Shown here piece after piece: positions 1-6,303 of a DNA stretch of 8,698 bases. The stretch comes from an uncultured Polyangiaceae bacterium (GTDB taxonomy: Bacteria > Myxococcota_A > Polyangia > Polyangiales > Polyangiaceae), in NCBI GenBank assembly GCA_938004815.1, contig CALKVR010000742.1, positions 1 through 8,698 on the forward strand. Direction: 5' to 3'. The translations under genes and the position numbers were made by a program. Under the pieces are notes generated by a model that saw only the letters and a list, made by a program, of their open reading frames with translations, was not told the DNA's origin and ran no database searches. Numbering within the stretch: the first letter of the stretch is position 1; every line of letters begins with the position of its first letter.

Positions 1-933
1 GCCATCGATGTCGCGTTCGACGCGAAGATCGCGTTCTACGAGTACCAGGCGGCGGCACAAAAGCTGGAGCTGAGGAAGACAGTGCTCTTCGCGGCCGCGC
101 AATCGGCGGACATCGCGCAGCGGCTGGTGGACGCCGGCAACGTGCCCGCGCTCGATGCGCTCACCGAACGCGCTCTCTACGAAGAAGCGCGCGTTGGTGT
201 GGCGCAGGCCGAGGTCGAGACCGTCGCGGCCCGCGAACGATTGAACGCGGTCATGGGCCTGTTCGGCGAGCGGGGCGCATCGTGGAGGGCCGCTGACTTG
301 CTGCCCGATCCGACCGCCTTCGACGACAGCAAGCTCGAGAGCCGCGCCATCGCCAAGAACCTCGATCTCCGCGCGTTCGAGAAGCGTTACGCCGCAGCCA
401 CGGGCCGGGTCGACCTCGCGTGGGCCGAAGGGCTCATCCCCGACGTCGAGGCCGGCGTCGGGGCCGAGCGCGACGAGGGCGAGTGGGGCGTCGGCCCCGT
501 CGTCGGGCTCTCGATACCATTGTTCTACCAGGGCCAAGGCGCGGTAGACGCGGCCGAAGCCGAGCAACGCGCCGCCAAGCATCGCCACGCGGCGACCGCG
601 ACGCGCGTGCGCGCGGTGGCGCGCAGCGCCGCCGTACGCTTGCGAGCTGCCAAGGAGAGCGCCGCGTTCTACAAATCCACGCTGTTGCCCCTGCGCGAGA
701 AGATCGTCGACGAGACGCTGCTACAGTACAACGCGATGAACACGGGGCCGCTCCAACTTCTGAGCGCCAAGCGCGACCAAGTCGATACCGCGGTCGCGTA
801 CGTGGATGCGCTTCGCGAATACTGGCTCGCCCGTGCCGACGCCGAGTCCCTGCTGGCGGGCCGCGCCCGCGCGGCGACCAGTATGCGTATGACCGCACCT
901 GCCGGGCGGGGGCAAGCGCGCGATGCCCACTGA
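1..933 (+). CDS. TolC-family outer membrane efflux protein, C-terminal part (5' end outside window)
   Basis: The reading frame is open from base 1, so this is the last 310 codons of a longer gene. The GTG at 82 is internal, because the 27 codons before it continue the same amphipathic helical sequence (VAFDAKIAFYEYQAAAQKLE). The family forms trimeric beta-barrel/alpha-helical ducts that carry the substrate of a tripartite pump across the outer membrane. Visible here are long Ala/Glu/Arg-rich helices, a central strand ending in VGLSIPLFYQGQG, which resembles the 'SIPLF..G' segment that starts the second structural repeat, and near the end the helix LLSAKRDQVDTAVAYVDALR followed by EYWLARADAESLLAG. 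These are typical of TolC-like proteins in heavy-metal efflux clusters. Its stop overlaps the start of the sigma factor gene by 11 bp, so the two are probably co-transcribed and translationally coupled. The upstream partners and the substrate cannot be seen. Family assignment is secure; substrate is unknown. Confidence 0.88.
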   Translation, partial: AIDVAFDAKIAFYEYQAAAQKLELRKTVLFAAAQSADIAQRLVDAGNVPALDALTERALYEEARVGVAQAEVETVAARERLNAVMGLFGERGASWRAADLLPDPTAFDDSKLESRAIAKNLDLRAFEKRYAAATGRVDLAWAEGLIPDVEAGVGAERDEGEWGVGPVVGLSIPLFYQGQGAVDAAEAEQRAAKHRHAATATRVRAVARSAAVRLRAAKESAAFYKSTLLPLREKIVDETLLQYNAMNTGPLQLLSAKRDQVDTAVAYVDALREYWLARADAESLLAGRARAATSMRMTAPAGRGQARDAH

Positions 934-1486
934 GAGCGCGGAGACGATCCGCGTCCTCGTGGACAATCACCGCGAGTTTCTCCGCTTCTTGGAGCGCCGA
1001 GTCGGGGATCGCGCGCTCGCCGAGGACATCCTGCAAGACGCCTTCGTCAAGTCGATGGGCACGGCCGGCTCCGTCCGTGAGACCGACTCGGCGCTCGCGT
1101 GGTTCTACCGCGCGCTGCGGAACGCGGTGGTCGACCATCACCGCCGCAGTGGTAGCGCATCCCGCGCCCTCGCGTCGTTCGCCGCCGAGGTCGAAGAGAC
1201 CGAGGAGCCCAAAGACGAGGTTGCCGACGCGGTCTGCGGCTGCGTCGCCCGCCTGGCCACGACGCTCAAGCCCGAGTACGCGCAGGCGATCAACGAGATC
1301 GACGTCGGCGGTAAGTCGGTCAAAGACTTCGCCGCCGAACACGGCCTGACCAGCGGCAACGCTGCCGTGCGCGTGTTCCGCGCGCGCGAGGCGCTGCGCA
1401 AGCAGGTGACGGCGTCGTGTGGGACGTGCGCCGAGCACGGTTGTTTCCGCTGCTCTTGTGGGGCGGCGGGCGTCGAGATGGCCTGA
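923..1486 (+). CDS. ECF-type RNA polymerase sigma factor with cysteine-rich C-terminus (CorE/ECF44-like)
   Basis: This 187-residue protein would direct RNA polymerase to a specific promoter set. Sigma region 2 spans about residues 8-78 (EDILQDAFVKSM, then ALAWFYRALRNAVVDHHRR). Region 4 spans about 103-163 and contains the helix-turn-helix VKDFAAEHGLTSGNAAVRVF. Seven cysteines are not part of a normal ECF factor: C105-x-C107 in the linker just before region 4, and C166, C169, C174, C177 and C179 in the tail (CxxCxxxxCxxCxC, with H172 between). From family knowledge, CorE and CorE2 of Myxococcus xanthus combine a linker CxC pair with a C-terminal cysteine-rich domain and are switched directly by metals (Cu for CorE, Cd/Zn for CorE2), without a classical anti-sigma factor. 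None is seen next to this gene. The ATG at 923 lies inside the end of the upstream tolC-like gene, after a G-rich stretch that could serve as ribosome binding site. Metal sensing and the exact ECF group are inferred; sigma factor identity is strong. Confidence 0.9.
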   Translation: MPTESAETIRVLVDNHREFLRFLERRVGDRALAEDILQDAFVKSMGTAGSVRETDSALAWFYRALRNAVVDHHRRSGSASRALASFAAEVEETEEPKDEVADAVCGCVARLATTLKPEYAQAINEIDVGGKSVKDFAAEHGLTSGNAAVRVFRAREALRKQVTASCGTCAEHGCFRCSCGAAGVEMA

Positions 1487-1495
1487 GGATCTGCT

Positions 1496-1517
1496 AGCTG
1501 AACCCGCGTCTTCAGCT
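1496..1517 (+). terminator. Weak hairpin after the sigma factor gene
   Basis: AGCTGAA (1496-1502) and TTCAGCT (1511-1517) form a perfect 7-bp stem with an 8-nt loop, starting 9 bases after the sigma factor stop codon. No T-run follows, and the stem is not especially GC-rich, so it may be a weak transcription end, an mRNA 3' stabiliser or chance. Confidence 0.3.
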
Positions 1518-1575
1518 TACGGGCCGACGTCGCCAGGAGAGTCCTCGCGGTCACGACGGCCGAGCGCCCAGGCCG

Positions 1576-1584
1576 TGCTACCCT
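1576..1584 (+). promoter_or_regulatory. Possible extended -10 element upstream of the Uma2 gene
   Basis: TGCTACCCT fits an extended -10 pattern (TGnTAnnnT) and would start transcription near 1591, just before the broken Uma2 reading frame. No convincing TTGACA-like -35 box is present about 17 bases upstream, so this is only a suggestion from one short match. Confidence 0.2.
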
Positions 1585-1617
1585 CTGGGCGTTAGCCAGG
1601 CGACCGCGAAGCGACGC

Positions 1618-2183
1618 GTGAGCTACGCCGAGTATCTTGCCACGGAGGCATCCAGCCTCCAGCGGCACGAGTTCATCGACGGCGAAGTCGTAGCGACGGC
1701 GGGGGCCCCATCGAGCACGGGCGCCTCATGACTTCGCTGACCAGGCTCCTTGGCGGCGCGCTTACTCGCGCCGCCAAGCCGTGCGCAGTCCTCCCAGCCG
1801 ACGTACGTGTCAGAATTCGCGCGGCCGATCGTGCGACCTGCCCGGACATTCACATCGTATGCGGCGAGGTCCAACGCGACCCGGATGACGTCAATGCCGT
1901 CGTGAACCCGATCGTCATCGTCGAAGTCCTCTCCGACTCTACGGCCGACTCCGATCGCAGCGAGAAGTTCGCCGATTACCGCAAGCTGGCTTCTTTGCGC
2001 GAGTACGTGCTCGTCTCGCAGCGGGAGCGGCGCGTGGAGATCTACCGCCGTGAGGGGCGCCGATGGACCCTCGACGAGTACGCGGGGGGAGAGCGGTTCT
2101 CGATCGCGTCGCTCGAGGTCGAGCTGGCAGTCGACGAGGTGTACGCGGAGGTCTCGGGGCGATCATCGGATAGCCGTCAGTGA
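1618..2183 (+). pseudogene. Uma2-family (DUF820) restriction-endonuclease-fold protein, frameshifted
   Basis: Two reading frames join to give one Uma2-like protein of about 188 residues, close to the family's usual length. The first frame begins at GTG 1618 (SYAEYLATEASSLQRHEFID, then GEVVATAG), which is the standard Uma2 opening. It runs into a stop at 1729-1731. The second frame carries on with GGPIEHGRLM and then the conserved core. Key PD-(D/E)xK-type residues are visible: PD at 1842-1847 (CPDIHIV), E at 1923 (IVEVLSDST) and K at 1965 (RSEKFADYR), followed by SLREYVLV. Adding one base in the G5C4 run at 1701-1709 restores a single frame. Uma2 proteins have a nuclease fold but their role is unclear; many genomes of this kind carry several copies. 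In-frame codons continue upstream of GTG 1618 (SQATAKRR from about 1594), also typical of the family, but no better start codon is seen. The cause is either real decay or a sequencing error. The fragment from ATG 1728 alone lacks the N-terminal part and might be predicted as a shorter gene. Confidence 0.82.
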
Positions 2184-2498
2184 CGTGCCACCTGTCGCGG
2201 CTGCGAGGCACCTCGTAGTCGCCGTCGGCAGCTCGCTCTCCGCCCATGGGGCACAGGATGCCTTCGGTCTACAAGCTATGGACCCAGCTTCCAAGCCGGC
2301 CGACGCCCGCCGACAACCACTCAGAAGTAGCCCCGAAGGCGGCCGATGATTGTGCCGGGCCATCCTGGCGAATAGTGGATTCCGTTCTGTCGGCGATCAC
2401 GTCTTAGCGCGTGTTTCTGACGACCCGGCGCGATCGATCACCTGGAAGGGCGGACGCCACCGTCGAATCCGTCGCTCCGAGGTCCAGCCAGTGGCCGT
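2184..2498. other. Stretch without a convincing gene
   Basis: No frame on either strand reads like a conserved protein here, and third-position G/C bias is weaker than in the neighbouring genes. The only small + strand frame worth noting runs 2246-2407 (53 codons, beginning MGHRMPSVYKLWTQLP). It has no recognisable motif and mixed codon use. No tRNA, CRISPR repeat or insertion-sequence end is recognised. It is probably degraded intergenic DNA between two decaying genes. Confidence 0.5.
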
Positions 2499-2897
2499 GT
2501 GATGGCGGCGCAACCGCCGCTCGGCGCGACGCTCGCTCGTGGGACGTCCACCCGATCCCTCGACTGCGAGCGACGTGACGAGCGGCGTGCCAATACCCGT
2601 CGACTACGTATCAACCCAAACCGACCGTCTCGTTCACACCGAACCAGTACAATCGGTCATCCCTCCGACTTCGAGACCCGGAACGTGAACACCGACATCC
2701 CCTTCATCGGCACCGCCGCCGACGTCGAGGATGGCGATCTCGTCCCGGTTTGGGCGCGCGATCTCGACGGTGTGCTCGGAACCGGCGACATGAACACGGC
2801 GCAGCTCTCGACGGTCGGAGACCATGAGATCACGCTGCGCGCGACCGACTCCGACGGCAGCGAGACGGTGGAGAGCATCACGCTGATCCTGGAGTGA
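2499..2897 (+). pseudogene. Remnant of an extracellular Ig-like/PKD-like domain protein
   Basis: The open frame starts at GTG 2499, but only the part from about 2658 looks like a protein domain. It contains IPFIGTAADVEDGDLVPVWA, then DLDGVLGTGD, then GDHEITLRATDSDGSETVES and ends ITLILE. This matches the pattern 'F.GtA.D.EDGdL ... W.SdlDG.lGtG ... G.H.ItL.atDsdG...' of Ig-like/PKD-like repeats found near the C-terminus of large secreted proteins. The first 50 or so codons do not resemble any domain. In another frame (from 2621) the sequence KPTVSFTPNQYN looks like the usual start of such a repeat, so a frameshift probably lies between about 2645 and 2660. No N-terminal secretion signal or catalytic domain is present. 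The 3' end seems intact, since a strong hairpin spans the stop. The best reading is a leftover tail of a larger gene, though a short hypothetical gene cannot be excluded. Confidence 0.55.
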
Positions 2898-2914
2898 AGA
2901 CGGGCTCCAGGATC
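2885..2914 (+). terminator. 10-bp perfect hairpin spanning the stop codon of the Ig-like fragment
   Basis: GATCCTGGAG (2885-2894) pairs perfectly with CTCCAGGATC (2905-2914) around a 10-nt loop. The loop contains the TGA stop at 2895-2897. There is no T-run after it, so it does not have the full form of an intrinsic terminator, but stem length and position at a gene end suggest a role in ending transcription or protecting the 3' end. Confidence 0.5.
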
Positions 2915-2993
2915 TCCCGACGCAATCCGTTCGCCTCATGCACGGATGGCGCCCAGACTCTTGTAACCGAGCCGGTCACACGCAGCCCATTCG

Positions 2994-3013
2994 CCCGGAG
3001 AAAGATCCCGGAG
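2994..3013 (+). repeat. Short direct repeat CCCGGAG upstream of the efflux operon
   Basis: CCCGGAG occurs at 2994-3000 and again at 3007-3013, 13 bases apart start to start, about 80 bases before the lipoprotein start. It lies where a promoter or operator of the efflux operon should be, but a heptamer pair in GC-rich DNA can arise by chance. Confidence 0.2.
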
Positions 3014-3060
3014 GGCAGGGAGCAGGCGCCGCCATCCCCGGCACGCTCGTTGCTGTCGTG

Positions 3061-3073
3061 GGGGTCAGACCCC
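3061..3073. repeat. GGGGTC-A-GACCCC palindrome (REP-like element)
   Basis: GGGGTC (3061-3066) and GACCCC (3068-3073) are perfect inverted repeats around a single A. Outer bases CGT (3057-3059) and ACG (3077-3079) could extend the stem past an internal loop. From memory, this palindrome recurs in many high-GC genomes and near REP-associated transposase genes. No such transposase is visible in this window. It lies 7 bases before ATG 3081 and 19 bases before GTG 3093, so it would sit in the leader of the efflux operon mRNA or overlap its promoter. Confidence 0.55.
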
Positions 3074-3092
3074 GAAACGGATGGAGCCGCCC

Positions 3093-3776
3093 GTGAACCG
3101 ATTGAACCTCGCCGTAGCCTTCGCACTGCTCTCTGCGTGTGCTCCGCGAAGCTCGCACGCGCCGCAAGACGCGAGCTCGTCCGAGCATGAACGGCGCGCC
3201 GCGGCGGCGGATGCCGCAGCCGGAAAGCACCAGTCTCGCTTCGACCCGGACGCGGCTCGATCTCGGTTCGCATGCCGGCATGGCACGACGCGCGAGGTGG
3301 AGGGCACATGCTGGAGCTGGGAGGTGAACCCGACGGTCACTCATCTGGAGCATGCCGAGGAGCTGCGCGTCGCTGCCGCGGAACACAGGAGCGCGGCTGC
3401 GACGCTTCGCGCCGCGGAGTCCGCCTCGTGCGCCGGCGTGCGCGACGTCGATCGCGACATGAGCCCGTTCGATCACGAAGACGATATCGTTGCCGTGGCG
3501 ACCGCCGCTGACGGCAAGTCGGTCACGATCACGCTCAGGGCGCCTTCGGGGATGAGCGAGGCGGCACTGAAGAGCATCATCGACTGTCACATCGCGCGGA
3601 ACGCGGCGATGGGCTTCACCATGCCGGAGATGAGCTTCTGCCCGCTCTCGGTGCGGGGAGCGACGGCGAGCGTCGCGAAGGTTCCTGAGGGGCTGGCGGT
3701 AACCATTCGCGGCGCCGACGATGCCGCTGCGGCGGAGATCATCTCGCGCACCAACGCGCTGCGGTCGCGAAAATGA
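3093..3776 (+). CDS. Uncharacterised lipoprotein, first gene of the Cus-type efflux operon
   Basis: No named family is recognised with confidence. From GTG 3093 the protein has 227 residues and opens MNRLNLAVAFALLSAC, a lipoprotein signal with lipobox LSAC and lipidation at C16, so it is expected to be membrane-anchored facing the periplasm. GTG 3093 is preferred over ATG 3081 because GGAG at 3083-3086 lies six bases before it and the signal peptide is then standard; ATG 3081 would add only MEPP. The mature part has a low-complexity Ala/His region, then C61, C73, C113, C165 and C183, nine histidines, and a Cys/Met cluster (DCHIARNAAMGFTMPEM, then C183). The central segment (residues about 79-112) is helical and Ala/Glu/His-rich. 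The stop overlaps the next start as ATGA, which implies translational coupling to the outer-membrane factor. By position and residue content it could bind Cu+/Ag+ and deliver it to the pump, like CusF, but it has no sequence likeness to CusF that I can see. Function is inferred only. Confidence 0.8.
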   Translation: MNRLNLAVAFALLSACAPRSSHAPQDASSSEHERRAAAADAAAGKHQSRFDPDAARSRFACRHGTTREVEGTCWSWEVNPTVTHLEHAEELRVAAAEHRSAAATLRAAESASCAGVRDVDRDMSPFDHEDDIVAVATAADGKSVTITLRAPSGMSEAALKSIIDCHIARNAAMGFTMPEMSFCPLSVRGATASVAKVPEGLAVTIRGADDAAAAEIISRTNALRSRK

Positions 3777-5083
3777 GGATGTCTGAACGCGTTGCCCTCG
3801 CGCTCGTCTGCGCCGCGACGCTGCTCGCGAGCGCCGCTGTGGCGGCGCCGACACGGCCCGAGCCGCCGCTGCCGGAGCCGCTCACCGCCCAGGACGTGGT
3901 CGACATTGCGCGCAGGCGGCGCGGAGAGATCCTCGCTGCTCGCGAGAGCGCGCGCGCTGCTTGGTCGGGCTCGCGAGCCGAGGGCAAACTGCCGGACCCG
4001 ATGCTCATGACGAACCTGGATCACCTCCCCATCCCGGTCATGGGAGCGGACGTGAGCGCGATGTGGCAGCAGCAGATCCCCCTCTCGGGCGAGCTCGGAG
4101 CGCGGGTGCGCCGGGCCGAAGCGGTAGCCAGAGCCCGAGACGCGGAGGTGAAGACGACCGAGCTCGACGTCGAGCTCGCCGCGCTCCAGGCGTTCTTCAT
4201 GCTCGCCGAGGAGCAGGCCATGAAGAAGGTCGTGTCCGATCAGCTCGCGCTCGCGGAGTCGATCGAGAAGGTCGTCGAGGCACGCCTCGCGGGGGGAGCT
4301 GCGAACCCGTCCGACGCGGTCCGCGCGGGGCTGGATCGCGTCCGCTTGGACAGCGAGCTGGAGACCTTCGAGAGCCGCCTCCGCGCCGCCGACGCGATGC
4401 TCGACGCCGCGCTCGGCCGGCGCCCCGACGCGGCGATCCGAACGGCAGCGTTGCAAGTTCGCGACGGCGCTCCCGCAGCGCCGACTGCGGTCGCTCGAAC
4501 CGCCCTCGCGGACCGCCCGGAGCTGACGGTCATGCGGCGCAGAATCCGCGCCGCCGAAGAGGACGTCGAGGTCATGCGCAACATGCGCGCGCCGATGGGC
4601 GTGTTCGGTTTGGGCGCTGCGTACACCATGGCCGACGGCCCTGGCCTCATGGCCACGGTCGGCGTCAGCCTCCCCATCTGGGTCGACAAGTACGACAGCC
4701 GGATCGACGAGGCCAAAGCGATGGTCTCGATGGAGCGCGCGGAGCTCTCGGCGATGCTGCTCATGGTCGAGGGTGATGCCGTGGCAGCCCGCGAGCAGGT
4801 GGAAGCGGCGCAGGTTCGCGAACGGTCGATCCGGACGAAGCTTCTACCGCAAGCGACGGCGACTTTCGAGACCGTGCTCGCGTCGTACGCGTCAGGTCAG
4901 GTGCCCGTGGTCTCGGTGTTCGAGTCGCTCTCCATGCTCCGCATGGTTCAGATGGAGCACGTGCAATCGCGCACGGCGCTGGCGATGCGATGGGCCGAGC
5001 TGGGGCGCCGCCTCGGCAAGACCGATCTGGGCTTCGTGCGTGGCGGTCCGGTTCGGGCCAAGACGGGGAACGGTGCACCGTGA
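3773..5083 (+). CDS. TolC-family outer membrane factor of the Cus-type efflux system (CusC role)
   Basis: This 436-residue protein would form the outer-membrane duct of the tripartite pump. It opens with a signal peptide (ALALVCAATLLASAAVAA) and a likely cleavage after AVA near residue 24. C13 sits in the hydrophobic core but without a proper lipobox, so lipidation as in E. coli CusC is doubtful. The mature protein shows the two-repeat outer-membrane-efflux architecture: LTAQDVVDIARRRRGEILAA starts the first repeat and PLSGELGARVRRAEAVARAR leads into its long helix. The second repeat has ADRPELTVMRRRIRAAEEDV, GVSLPIWVDKYDSRIDEAKA and the helix with TVLASYASGQVPVVSVFESL. Length is normal for the family. 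The start is ATG 3773, overlapping the lipoprotein stop; ATG 3779 is also possible. The stop overlaps the adaptor start as GTGA. The protein differs clearly from the partial TolC-like protein at the start of the window, so they are not a recent duplication. The function as efflux duct is strong; the specific partner is inferred from the operon. Confidence 0.92.
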   Translation: MRMSERVALALVCAATLLASAAVAAPTRPEPPLPEPLTAQDVVDIARRRRGEILAARESARAAWSGSRAEGKLPDPMLMTNLDHLPIPVMGADVSAMWQQQIPLSGELGARVRRAEAVARARDAEVKTTELDVELAALQAFFMLAEEQAMKKVVSDQLALAESIEKVVEARLAGGAANPSDAVRAGLDRVRLDSELETFESRLRAADAMLDAALGRRPDAAIRTAALQVRDGAPAAPTAVARTALADRPELTVMRRRIRAAEEDVEVMRNMRAPMGVFGLGAAYTMADGPGLMATVGVSLPIWVDKYDSRIDEAKAMVSMERAELSAMLLMVEGDAVAAREQVEAAQVRERSIRTKLLPQATATFETVLASYASGQVPVVSVFESLSMLRMVQMEHVQSRTALAMRWAELGRRLGKTDLGFVRGGPVRAKTGNGAP

Positions 5084-6303
5084 ACGCCAGACCTTTGGCG
5101 GCTTTGCTCCTCGCGTCGGTGACGAGCATCGCAGGCGTCTGCCAGCAGGCCCCCGATCACCGGGACCACAGCGCCCACCAAGCAACAGGTCAAGCGAAGC
5201 CGACGGCGGCGGTGACCGCGACCGCGCACGCAGCGCACCCTTCGACGCCGGCGTCCTCCGCGACGCCTACGACGTTGCCGCCGGGTTACGGTCATGTCGA
5301 GCTCGCCGGGCGTCCGCTCTCGGCGATCGGCTATGGGACCGCTCGTGCCGAGAGGCGAGCGCTCACGCGGACGGTGCGCACGAGCGGTTGGGTCACCGTC
5401 GACGAAACGCGAACGAGCCACGTCCACGCGAAGGTGCGCGGATATGTCACCTCGAGCCATGAGCGGTTCGTTGGCAGCAGCGTCAAACGCGGCGATCCCC
5501 TCGTCAGCCTCTACAGCGAGGGGGTCCTCGCGGCCGAGCTCGAGCTGCTTGCGCTGGTGGAGCAGAAGAACTCCATCAAGGAGGCGGCGCCGGACTCGCC
5601 CGCGTCGCGAAGCCTCGACTCGGTCATCGAGGCAGCGCGCAAGCGCTTCTCGCTTATGGACGTATCGCGCGGCCAGGTGTCGCGCGTGGAGAAGACGGGC
5701 AAGCCGACCAAGGGTGTGACGCTCTCGAGCCCCCGCGACGGCGTGATCCTCGCGCGGGGCGCCATCGACGGCGTCTACGTCGAGCCTGCGACCGAGCTCT
5801 TCGTGATCTCGGACGTGCGCAGCCTGTGGGTGATCTTCGACGTGTTCGAGAGCGACATGCCCTACGTCGCGCTCGGGCAGAAGGTCTCCCTTCGCTGCGA
5901 AGGCGTGCCCCATGTGCACGAAGCGACTGTGAGTTTCATTGCCCCGGTCATCGACCCTGCGACGCGCTCGCTCCGCGCGCGGGTCGAGGTCGACAACCAA
6001 CACGGCTTCCTCCGCCCGGGAGCTTTCTCCACGATCTCTCTCGAGGTACCGATCGGTGAAGGCCTCGCCGTGCCCGAGGACGCCGTGCTCCGCACCGGGA
6101 CGCGGGATCTCGTGTTCGTGGTGAAGGACGGCATGGCGATCCCCACCGAGGTGATCCTCGGACCGAAGGCGGGCAGCTTCTTCCGCGTCGACGCTGGGCT
6201 CGATGAAGGCGCCGAAGTCGTCACCGGAGCGCAGTTCTTGATCGATTCGGAGAGCCGCCTGCGCGCGGCGGGACCCATGGGCGGCGGGCATGGAGCCCAC
6301 TGA
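5080..6303 (+). CDS. cusB: CusB-like periplasmic adaptor subunit of an RND metal efflux pump
   Basis: The 407-residue adaptor would link the inner-membrane pump to the outer-membrane duct. GTG 5080 is chosen as start because it overlaps the upstream stop by four bases and yields an N-terminal hydrophobic signal (PLAALLLASVTSIAGVC). The longer frame from 4990 lies inside the previous gene. C21 may be lipidated, but valine just before it makes the lipobox poor. Residues about 24-60 are a flexible His/Ala/Thr-rich linker (H27, H30, H33, H50, H53). The CusB core follows: PPGYGHVELAGRPLSAIGYG, the hybrid-motif segment with TSGWVTVDETRTSHVHAKV, VGSSVKRGDPLVSLYS and the hairpin helix EGVLAAELELLALVEQ. 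Then come the beta-barrel segments LFVISDVRSLWVIFDVFESD and DPATRSLRARVEVDNQHGFL, and the membrane-proximal end with GAEVVTGAQFLIDSESRLRA. The tail ends GGGHGAH. The N-terminal copper-binding methionines of E. coli CusB are absent; histidines may stand in for them, which is inference. It overlaps the pump gene by 14 bp. Confidence 0.93.
   Translation: MNARPLAALLLASVTSIAGVCQQAPDHRDHSAHQATGQAKPTAAVTATAHAAHPSTPASSATPTTLPPGYGHVELAGRPLSAIGYGTARAERRALTRTVRTSGWVTVDETRTSHVHAKVRGYVTSSHERFVGSSVKRGDPLVSLYSEGVLAAELELLALVEQKNSIKEAAPDSPASRSLDSVIEAARKRFSLMDVSRGQVSRVEKTGKPTKGVTLSSPRDGVILARGAIDGVYVEPATELFVISDVRSLWVIFDVFESDMPYVALGQKVSLRCEGVPHVHEATVSFIAPVIDPATRSLRARVEVDNQHGFLRPGAFSTISLEVPIGEGLAVPEDAVLRTGTRDLVFVVKDGMAIPTEVILGPKAGSFFRVDAGLDEGAEVVTGAQFLIDSESRLRAAGPMGGGHGAH

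Noticed and set aside
82..84. GTG as the start of the first TolC-like protein
   Set aside because: The frame is open to base 1 and the upstream codons continue the same helical family sequence, so the gene begins outside the window.
420..1438. Overlapping frames on both strands across the tolC-like and sigma genes
   Set aside because: Arg-rich or mixed translations without motifs; the true frames here have clear family signatures.
2246..2407. Small 53-codon + strand frame in the gene-poor strip
   Set aside because: No motif, no clear ribosome binding site and codon use unlike the neighbouring genes.
2961..2990. Possible ECF-type promoter (TGTAACC) upstream of the efflux operon
   Set aside because: An AACC-like -35 was seen, but no CGT-type -10 follows at 16-17 bp spacing, and the binding motif of this sigma factor is unknown.
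4990..5079. N-terminal extension of the adaptor from ATG 4990
   Set aside because: It lies within the outer-membrane factor gene, has an Arg/Gly-rich shadow composition and would bury the signal peptide. GTG 5080 gives a proper start.
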